Source: Streptacidiphilus jiangxiensis
GTDB lineage: Bacteria > Actinomycetota > Actinomycetes > Streptomycetales > Streptomycetaceae
Direction of reading: 5' to 3'
Assembly: GCF_900109465.1 (NCBI RefSeq)
Contig: NZ_FOAZ01000002.1
Coordinates: 1 to 64,000, forward strand
Length of the DNA: 64,000 nucleotides
The notes under the pieces are model-generated. The model saw only the letters and a program-made list of their open reading frames with translations. It was not told where the DNA came from and did not search any database. A program made the position numbers and the translations under genes. Every line of letters begins with the position of its first letter. Positions within the stretch are counted from its first letter, which is position 1. Below are positions 58,547 to 64,000 of this stretch, one piece after another.

Positions 58547-59941
58547 GTGGCGATCGCGACAATCGACCCGCGGTCCGGAGAGACCCTGGCCACCTTCCCT
58601 CCCTACGACGACCAGCGGGTCCAGAGCTGCCTGGCCAAGGCGGCAGAAGCGTTCGACAGCTACCGGACGATCCCTCTCGATCACCGCTCGCGGCTACTAC
58701 GCGGCGCCGCGGACCTGCTCGCCGCCGACCGCGAGGCGGTTGCTCGCACCATGACGACCGAGATGGGCAAGCCGGTCGGGCAGGCCCGCGCCGAGGTGGA
58801 CAAGTGCGTCAAGGCCATGCACTGGTTCGCCGACCGGTCACCCGACCTGCTCGCCGACGACATGCCGCAGGCCGAGGACGTCGCCGACAGTGGGGCCCAC
58901 GGTGTGCGCGTGCGCTTCCGGCCCCTCGGGGTCGTTCTGGCCGTCATGCCGTGGAACTTCCCGCTGTGGCAGGTGATCCGGTGCGCCGCGCCCGCGCTCA
59001 TGGCGGGCGACACCGTCCTGCTCAAGCACGCCTCCAACGTGCCGCAGACCGCACAGCTGCTCCAAGACCTCTTCACCCGCGCCGACTACCCCGACGGCTG
59101 CTTTCAGAGCCTTCTCGTCAGCGCCGACCAGGTGGCCGGAGTGATCCGGGACGATCGAGTCGCGGCAGTCAGCCTCACCGGCAGCGAGAGCGCCGGGCGC
59201 GCGGTCGCCGCCGTGGCCGGCGAGCAGCTGAAGAAGTGCGTACTGGAGCTCGGGGGCAGCGACCCGTTCCTGGTGCTGCCCTCCGCCGACCTCGCCGCAG
59301 CAGTCGAGACGGCGGTGCGGGCCCGGGTCCAGAACAACGGCCAATCCTGCATCGCGGCCAAACGGTTCATCGTCCACATCGACGTCTTCGAGGAGTTCGA
59401 GAGCGCCTTCGTGGCCGGAATGCGTCGCCTCGACGTGGGAGACCCCTTCCTCGAAAGGACCGACATCGGCCCGCTGGCCACCGAACAGGGCCGCACCGAG
59501 GTCGAGGCTCAGGTCGACGACGCCCGCGACAAGGGCGCCCACGTCCTGTGCGGCGGTCGCCGACCGCCGGAACAGCCGAACGGCTGGTACTACGAACCCA
59601 CCGTCCTGACGGAGATCGACCCCGCGATGCGCGTGCACCACGAGGAGGTCTTCGGCCCCGTCGCCACCCTCTACCGGGTCGCCGACCTCGCGCAGGCCGT
59701 GACTGCGGCGAACGACACGCCCTACGGGCTCAGCTCCAACGCCTGGACCCGCGACCCGACCGAGCAGGGCGTACTCGCTCGCGAGCTGCAGGCGGGCGCG
59801 GTGTACTTCAACGGCACGACCGTGTCCCATCCCGCCTTCCCCTTCGGCGGGATCCGGCGCTCGGGCTACGGCCGTGAGCTCGACGGGCTCGGGCTCCGCG
59901 AGTTCACCAATCCGACGACGCTCTGGTACGGCGCCACCTGA
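58547..59941 (+). CDS. Succinic semialdehyde dehydrogenase (NAD(P)+)
   Basis: 464 residues from GTG 58547. Aldehyde dehydrogenase motifs: MPWNFPLWQVIRCAAPALMAGDTVLLKHASN (cofactor), VSLTGSESAGRAV, ELGGSDPFLVL (general base Glu), and NNGQSCIAAKRF (nucleophile Cys). The GKPVGQARAEVDKC start and EVFGPVATLYRV, PYGLSSNAWT parts match the GabD family. Converts succinic semialdehyde to succinate in the GABA route. Single gene between the sigma factor and hemerythrin. Confidence 0.92.
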   Translation: MAIATIDPRSGETLATFPPYDDQRVQSCLAKAAEAFDSYRTIPLDHRSRLLRGAADLLAADREAVARTMTTEMGKPVGQARAEVDKCVKAMHWFADRSPDLLADDMPQAEDVADSGAHGVRVRFRPLGVVLAVMPWNFPLWQVIRCAAPALMAGDTVLLKHASNVPQTAQLLQDLFTRADYPDGCFQSLLVSADQVAGVIRDDRVAAVSLTGSESAGRAVAAVAGEQLKKCVLELGGSDPFLVLPSADLAAAVETAVRARVQNNGQSCIAAKRFIVHIDVFEEFESAFVAGMRRLDVGDPFLERTDIGPLATEQGRTEVEAQVDDARDKGAHVLCGGRRPPEQPNGWYYEPTVLTEIDPAMRVHHEEVFGPVATLYRVADLAQAVTAANDTPYGLSSNAWTRDPTEQGVLARELQAGAVYFNGTTVSHPAFPFGGIRRSGYGRELDGLGLREFTNPTTLWYGAT

Positions 59942-59961
59942 CTGAGGGCCCGCAGCAGGGG

Positions 59962-60522
59962 CTACGAGCGGCCCCGGCCGGAGAGCAGGTCGCGGGCGCG
60001 GTCGACCAGGCCCAGGCCCGGGGCGAGCAGCTTGTTCATGGGCGGGGTGCCGGGCACCGAGGGATGCGGGCGGGTCGGGGACGTCGCCTTCGCGGAACGG
60101 ATCTTCTCGCCCAGTTCACTGAGGACAGCGGTGGTGGAGGCGGCGGCCAGCGCCGGGAAGAGGTGGGTCTCCTCGTCGTAGATGTGCGTGGAGACGTCAG
60201 CGATGACCCGGGAAACGAGAGCGTCGAAATCCGGGTGGTCGGCGTCCATGCCCTCCAGATGCTTGAGCAGGTCCTCGACCCGCGCGTGGTCCTCGATCTC
60301 CCGGTCGGCCATCGCGTTGCCCTCCGGGACGTGCTCACGCACCGCAGGGTAGAGGTACATCTCCTCGGCCATCGCGTGCTGGACCAGCTCGATCGTGAAC
60401 TCGTCCACGACCTCACGCCGCTGGGGGTCACCTGGCGCCAGGGTATTGATCCTGTCGAATGTGGCCTGCACCTCTCGGTGGTCGGCCTTCAGCTCGTCGA
60501 TGCCGTTTACGACCTGCACCAT
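59962..60522 (-). CDS. Hemerythrin domain protein
   Basis: 186 residues from ATG 60522. Hemerythrin core with the iron ligands: LKADHREVQATFDR (His), VQHAMAEEMYLYPAVREHV (His, Glu), IEDHARVEDLLKHL (His) and STHIYDEETHLFPAL (His, Glu). It binds a di-iron centre; oxygen/NO sensing or iron-related stress is usual. The C-terminal 50 residues are Pro/Ser-rich. Confidence 0.9.
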   Translation of the reverse strand: MVQVVNGIDELKADHREVQATFDRINTLAPGDPQRREVVDEFTIELVQHAMAEEMYLYPAVREHVPEGNAMADREIEDHARVEDLLKHLEGMDADHPDFDALVSRVIADVSTHIYDEETHLFPALAAASTTAVLSELGEKIRSAKATSPTRPHPSVPGTPPMNKLLAPGLGLVDRARDLLSGRGRS

Positions 60523-60717
60523 GGCGCGACCTCCTTTCACTACTGCGCGGGGCCGGCCCGGCTTCGGACGGCCGTGCCGCTCCCCTGCCCTGCGGCTACC
60601 CGCGGGCCGCCGAACAAACCCGGCGGCGTCGCCGACGAGGCGTGACGCCCGCTCGCGAGGGTGGGCGCAGGTCCGAACAGGCGGCATCCGCTGTCCTCGA
60701 AGCACCCGCCATGGCCG

Positions 60718-60927
60718 CTAACGGCAACAGCTTCGCCGCAACCGCAACCGCAGACGCGGGTCGGCGGAGTGCGGGGGCTCCGGATCCGGGTAGGGCAGCG
60801 GGTCTGGATCGGGTCCCGGCTGCGGCACTGGTCGGTCCGGGTCCGGCGGCAGCGGGACCGGTGGGTCGGACGGGCCCGGGAACGGGACCAGGTCAGGATC
60901 AACAGGGGCGGGGATCGTTGCAGACAC
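60718..60927 (-). CDS. Pro/Asp-rich small protein (paralogue of 56404-56664)
   Basis: 69 residues from GTG 60927 with GGAGGAA upstream. SATIPAPVDPDLVPFPGP, then PVPLPPDPDRPVPQPGP and PYPDPEPP: nearly half Pro, many Asp; disordered. The end is Arg-rich (RLRLRLRR). Similar style and start to the 86-residue protein at 56404. Function unknown. It is 24 bases after the DJ-1/PfpI stop. Confidence 0.5.
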   Translation of the reverse strand: MSATIPAPVDPDLVPFPGPSDPPVPLPPDPDRPVPQPGPDPDPLPYPDPEPPHSADPRLRLRLRRSCCR

Positions 60928-60950
60928 GGCGGGTTCCTCCTTGGCGCACG

Positions 60951-61505
60951 TCAGCTGTGGGCCACCCAAGTGACCAGTGCCTCGTCGAAGGCGGCGAGGT
61001 CGTCGGGTTTGCGGCTGGTGATGAGCACGTTGCCGCCGTTCTCGCAGACGACGAGCTCCCGATCGACCCAGTTCGCGCCGGCGTTGGTCAGGTCGGTGCG
61101 CAGGCTCGGCCACGAGGTCACGGTGCGGCCGCGTACGGCATCGGCTTCGATCAGCGTCCACGGGCCGTGGCATATCGCGGCGACGGGCTTGCCCGTGTCG
61201 AAGAAGGCCCGGACGAAGCGCACCGCGTGCTGGTCGGTTCGCAGCAGGTCGGGATTGGCCACCCCGCCCGGCAGGACCAGTGCGTCGTAGTCGTCGACGT
61301 TCTCCTCCCCCACCGCCGCGTCGACCGGGAACTGGTCCGCACGGTCGAGGTGCCGGAACGCCTGGACCCGCCCGGCCCTGGTGGAGAGCAGGCGAGGTGT
61401 GCCGCCCGCCTCCTGGACCGCTGCCCACGGACGGGTCAGCTCGACCTGCTCTGCACCCTCCAGGGCCACCAGGAAGGCCAGCTTTCGGCCTTGCAGTGTG
61501 ATCAT
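60951..61505 (-). CDS. DJ-1/PfpI family protein
   Basis: 184 residues from ATG 61505 (GGGAGTGAG upstream); ATG 61523 would add six residues. It has KLAFLVALEGAEQVELTRPWAAVQEAGG, then YDALVLPGGVANPDLLRTD, and the nucleophile elbow AAICHGPW (Cys-His), and AGANWVDRELVVCENGG. Matches PfpI/YhbO-type proteins, which repair glycated proteins or act as stress-related hydrolases. With hemerythrin and the sigma factor it forms a stress neighbourhood. Confidence 0.93.
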   Translation of the reverse strand: MITLQGRKLAFLVALEGAEQVELTRPWAAVQEAGGTPRLLSTRAGRVQAFRHLDRADQFPVDAAVGEENVDDYDALVLPGGVANPDLLRTDQHAVRFVRAFFDTGKPVAAICHGPWTLIEADAVRGRTVTSWPSLRTDLTNAGANWVDRELVVCENGGNVLITSRKPDDLAAFDEALVTWVAHS

Positions 61506-61523
61506 CTGCTCACTCCCGTCCAT

Positions 61524-62000
61524 TGCGTCTCGGGCCTGCCCGAGGCTGCTCGCTCTCGGCGACTACCCCGGTCACCAGGCCGTACACCCGACCGCTTGGC
61601 GGGTGCGTGGCGCCGGTCCACCACGGCCTGGGCGCCGAGAACGCGCAGCTCCGGTAGGTCTGGTTCAACCGACCCGTCGGACTGCGTGGACCCGACGGCC
61701 AGTTGTCGACGAGGAGAAGTAGACCGCGGTGTTGTTCGACCACCTCGGGGCATCCGACATGACCGCGATCGCAACCCATCCGCGGCGCGGTCGGCTCCGA
61801 ATCACCTGCAGAGGCTCGATTGGATGCGCCCCGGACCTCGGCGCTCGGCTTCTTCTTCACGTCCCTGACTCCGGCAGGCGGCGCGCGCTACCCACCACCG
61901 CTGTTCCGGATCCGCCGGAACCGACACGCGGTGCCCTCGTGCAGCGCTTCCCGAGGAGTCTACGAATTCCGAGCACCACCCTGCAGTTCAGGAGAGCGCA
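61524..62000. other. 477-base intergenic region
   Basis: Between the divergent DJ-1 and CHRD genes. I see no gene or strong hairpin; a GGAG-like ribosome site precedes ATG 62001. It presumably holds the promoters of both. Confidence 0.4.
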
Positions 62001-62813
62001 ATGACGCACACGAAGAAGACGACGGCCAGGGTCCTGGCGATGGCGGCCCCGATGGCGCTGCTCGCCCTGCCGCTGACCGCGTTCAGCGCCTCGGCCGCGA
62101 CCTCGGCCGCGAGCGCGCAGTCGAGCGGCGGCACCACCTACATGGCGACGCTGAACCCGCTCAACCACGCCAGCGGCTCGGGCATGCTGATGCTCCAGCT
62201 CAACGGCTCGCAGGCCGTCATCACCGAGAACGTCAACGGCCTGGCCACGACGTTCATGAACGCGCCGTACCCGCACGTGCAGCACATCCACATCAACGGG
62301 ATGGGCACGTGCCCGACCACCGCCGCGGACACCAACGGCGACGGCGTCATCAGCACCACGGAGGGCGGCCCGGCCTACGGGGCGATCGGCACCACGCTGA
62401 GCGTGAGCGGCGACACCAGCCCGGCGGCCGGCACCGACGTCAAGACCGCGCCGTCCGGCGGGACCTACCAGTACTCCCGGACCATCACCCTCGACTCGGC
62501 GACCGTGGCCTCGATCAAGGCCGGCAAGGCCGTCATCGTGGTCCACGGACTGGACCCGACCACGCTGAGCGCCAAGGCCCAGTCCGAGAAGAGCGACCTG
62601 GTGCCCTCGCTGCCGCTGGCAGCGACCTCCCCCGCGCTGTGCGGGCCGCTGGCCGTCTCCCAGATGGCCATGGTTCCCGGCGGTGGAGTGAACACCGGTG
62701 GCGGCGGGACCTCCGGCGTCCACGACATCGGGCTGTACGCGGCCGGTGCGGGCCTGGCAGCCGCCGCGGGCGGTGCCCTGGTCCTGCGTCGACGGATCAC
62801 CGTCGAGAAGTAG
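62001..62813 (+). CDS. Secreted CHRD-domain surface protein
   Basis: 270 residues from ATG 62001. Signal peptide (ARVLAMAAPMALLALPLTAFSASAA). The CHRD fold covers about 45-200: TYMATLNPLNHASGSGMLMLQLNGSQAVITENVNGL, HVQHIHINGMGTCPT, and DTNGDGVISTTEGG, which is like an EF-hand calcium loop. The C-terminus has a Gly-rich linker, a membrane span (LYAAGAGLAAAAGGALVL) and RRRITVEK. There is no LPxTG sorting site, so it is membrane anchored. It stands 6 bases before a class F sortase. Confidence 0.82.
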   Translation: MTHTKKTTARVLAMAAPMALLALPLTAFSASAATSAASAQSSGGTTYMATLNPLNHASGSGMLMLQLNGSQAVITENVNGLATTFMNAPYPHVQHIHINGMGTCPTTAADTNGDGVISTTEGGPAYGAIGTTLSVSGDTSPAAGTDVKTAPSGGTYQYSRTITLDSATVASIKAGKAVIVVHGLDPTTLSAKAQSEKSDLVPSLPLAATSPALCGPLAVSQMAMVPGGGVNTGGGGTSGVHDIGLYAAGAGLAAAAGGALVLRRRITVEK

Positions 62814-62819
62814 ACGCTC

Positions 62820-63536
62820 ATGTCCTGGCTGACACGACAGTCGGGTCGTGGCCGCCGGCGCCTGCTGGCGTCGGCGGCCACCGGCCTGCTGCTCGCAGCG
62901 GGAGGGACACTGGCCCTGGGGGTCTCCGAACAACAGCACGCGCCCAGGCCACCCGCCTCGGCCGCACTCCCGAGCAGCAACCCGGCCATTCCGCACCCGG
63001 CCGCCACGCCCGCCGGCGCACCGGGCACCAGCGGCGCCCCGTCCGCTGTTCCGCCCGCACCGGCCGCCCGTGCGGTGACGCCGACCGCGATCAGCATCCC
63101 GGCGATCGGTGTGCAGCACGCGCTGCTGAGCCTGGGTCAGAACTCCGACGGCACCTTGCAGGTACCGCCCCTCTCCGACGTCTCCGCCCCCGGCTGGGAC
63201 CACAACTCGCCGGTCCCCGGCCAGGTGGGACCGGCGGTCGTGGTGGGCCACATCGACGGCACCACCGGAGCGGAGGGCGTCTTCTACTCCCTGGGTGCGC
63301 TGCGTCCGGGTGACACCGTGTCCATCACCCGCAGCGACGGCACCGTGGCGGTGTTCCGGATCGACGGCGTGAACGTCTACGCCAAGGACGCCTTCCCCAC
63401 CCTGACGGTCTACGGCAACACCACCAACCCCCAGCTCCGCCTGATCACCTGCGGCGGGCGGTTCGACCACGCCACCCAGCACTACCTGGACAACACCGTC
63501 GCCTACGCCACGCTCACCGGCATCCACCGGGGCTGA
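62820..63536 (+). CDS. Class F sortase
   Basis: 238 residues from ATG 62820. Signal-anchor (LLASAATGLLLAAGGTLALGV), Pro/Ala-rich stalk, and sortase domain: TAISIPAIGVQHALLSLGQNSDGTLQVPP, then AVVVGHIDGTTGAEGVFYSLGAL (catalytic His), RLITCGGRFDHATQHYLDNTV (catalytic Cys and Arg region). Class F enzymes are typical of actinomycetes. Substrates are usually LPxTG-like; the neighbour lacks such a motif, so the substrate is unknown. Confidence 0.92.
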   Translation: MSWLTRQSGRGRRRLLASAATGLLLAAGGTLALGVSEQQHAPRPPASAALPSSNPAIPHPAATPAGAPGTSGAPSAVPPAPAARAVTPTAISIPAIGVQHALLSLGQNSDGTLQVPPLSDVSAPGWDHNSPVPGQVGPAVVVGHIDGTTGAEGVFYSLGALRPGDTVSITRSDGTVAVFRIDGVNVYAKDAFPTLTVYGNTTNPQLRLITCGGRFDHATQHYLDNTVAYATLTGIHRG

Positions 63537-63562
63537 CCGCGCCGACACACGAGGAGGAGACG

Positions 63563-64000
63563 ATGAACACCCGAGAACGGACCGTCAGCGCGGCGCCGGC
63601 GAACGGCCAGCGACGCGGCGGCCGCCGCTTCCTGCTCGCCACCACCGCGGCAGTCGGCGCCCTGGCAGCAGGATGCGCCGGCACGGGACACCTCTCCGCA
63701 GGCCCCGCCCGCGCACCGGCATCCCTGAGTGCCTCCGCGGCACCAGGGATGCGGATGCCCGCCTCGGAGCAGACGGCCGGACCGTCGGCGTCCGCGCTGA
63801 TGGTGTGCTCGCCCGAGATCCGCAAGGACGTCACCAGCATCCTCGCCCCGCTGAAGGTGCCCACCACGACCACCAGCTGGACCGATCACCTCTACACCTG
63901 CACGTACCAGCTGCCGACCGGCCGGCTGGTGCTCTCGGTGAAGGAATCACCCGACCCCGCGAGCGCGACCGCCTACTTCGACACGCTGCGCACCCACCTC
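63563..64000 (+). CDS. Secreted lipoprotein, cut by window end
   Basis: ATG 63563 with GAGGAGGAGA upstream; 146 residues visible. Twin-arginine-like start (GQRRGGRRFLLATTAAVGALAAGC) with the lipobox Cys near residue 37. Ala/Ser-rich linker, then CSPEIRKDVTSILAPLKVPTTTTSWTDHLYTCTYQLPTGRLVLSVKE, a domain that I do not name. It follows the sortase by 26 bases and may belong to the same surface operon. Confidence 0.8.
   Translation, partial: MNTRERTVSAAPANGQRRGGRRFLLATTAAVGALAAGCAGTGHLSAGPARAPASLSASAAPGMRMPASEQTAGPSASALMVCSPEIRKDVTSILAPLKVPTTTTSWTDHLYTCTYQLPTGRLVLSVKESPDPASATAYFDTLRTHL

Noticed and set aside
61857-63548. Long minus-strand open frame (563 codons) opposite the CHRD and sortase genes
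   Set aside because: Composition artefact; the plus-strand genes have signal peptides, catalytic residues and ribosome sites.

Overview
The window comes from a high-GC actinomycete, most likely Streptomyces or a close relative (Kitasatospora, Streptacidiphilus). Signs are GC-rich third codon positions, GTG starts, ATGA/GTGA coupling, and families such as WhiB, DUF2637, DUF4913, DUF317, MmyB-type regulators, FxLD lanthipeptides and a class F sortase. All calls are by eye; no database search was run.

Region 1 (1-5.2 kb): wreckage and a small operon typical of an integrated plasmid or ICE. It holds a 5'-truncated cytosine methyltransferase, a nonsense-interrupted gene, then a plus-strand set (DUF4913, RelE-like, tandem winged-helix, DUF317 and others) that ends in a strong bidirectional terminator at 5101-5144.

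Region 2 (5,550-22,352): the most striking part. A GFA-family (CENP-V/Gfa) coding sequence fused behind a NUDIX domain is cut in two. Its 3' part is at 5235-5549 and its 5' part at 22,353-23,027. The 16.8 kb between them looks like a mobile element. It starts TTCCCTG, ends CAGGGAA and has GCA on each side. Its right end carries four overlapping minus-strand genes: three large tyrosine-recombinase-type proteins and a DUF6262/TnpC-like protein, the Tn554 or recombinase-trio arrangement. The cargo is stress and protein-quality genes: a MerR regulator, a GvpU-like protein, a small hydrophobic protein, a PRC-barrel, a J-domain protein, two Hsp20 chaperones, two STAS proteins, an HSP18-type regulator, HtpG (Hsp90) and a triple-repeat protein. 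Both hsp20 genes share a promoter with an embedded RheA-like operator. Functionally this resembles the transmissible heat-resistance loci of enterobacteria, on a different vehicle. The first recombinase has a frameshift between its catalytic boxes.

Region 3 (23-31.2 kb): a minus-strand mobilization block with an MFS exporter, relaxase, MobC (with long perfect hairpins that could be part of oriT), DUF2637 membrane protein, WhiB-type regulator and a winged-helix protein. It suggests that the stress element sits inside a conjugative or mobilizable element.

Region 4 (31.7-36.9 kb): an IclR regulator coupled to a 50-residue ORF, an MmyB-type regulator, a protein with an internal duplication, an SDR reductase and a helical (TPR-like) protein.

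Region 5 (36.9-45.3 kb): an FxLD class I lanthipeptide cluster: precursor, LanB dehydratase, LanC cyclase, and a fusion of the LanB elimination domain with a PCMT-type methyltransferase. An XRE regulator carrying a TTA codon and an HFCD flavoprotein lie nearby.

Region 6 (45.4-48.3 kb): metal handling: a frameshifted mntP, a CmtR-like sensor with a palindromic operator over its start, a CDF-type transporter, a DUF6529 membrane protein and a redox-type lipoprotein.

Region 7 (48.5-64 kb): chromosomal-looking stress and housekeeping genes, several decayed: RpiR and flavin-reductase pseudogenes, GCS2 ligase, CYTH/CHAD protein, enolase-superfamily enzyme, a SigB/SigF-type sigma factor, succinic semialdehyde dehydrogenase, hemerythrin, DJ-1/PfpI, CHRD surface protein, class F sortase and a lipoprotein cut by the window end.
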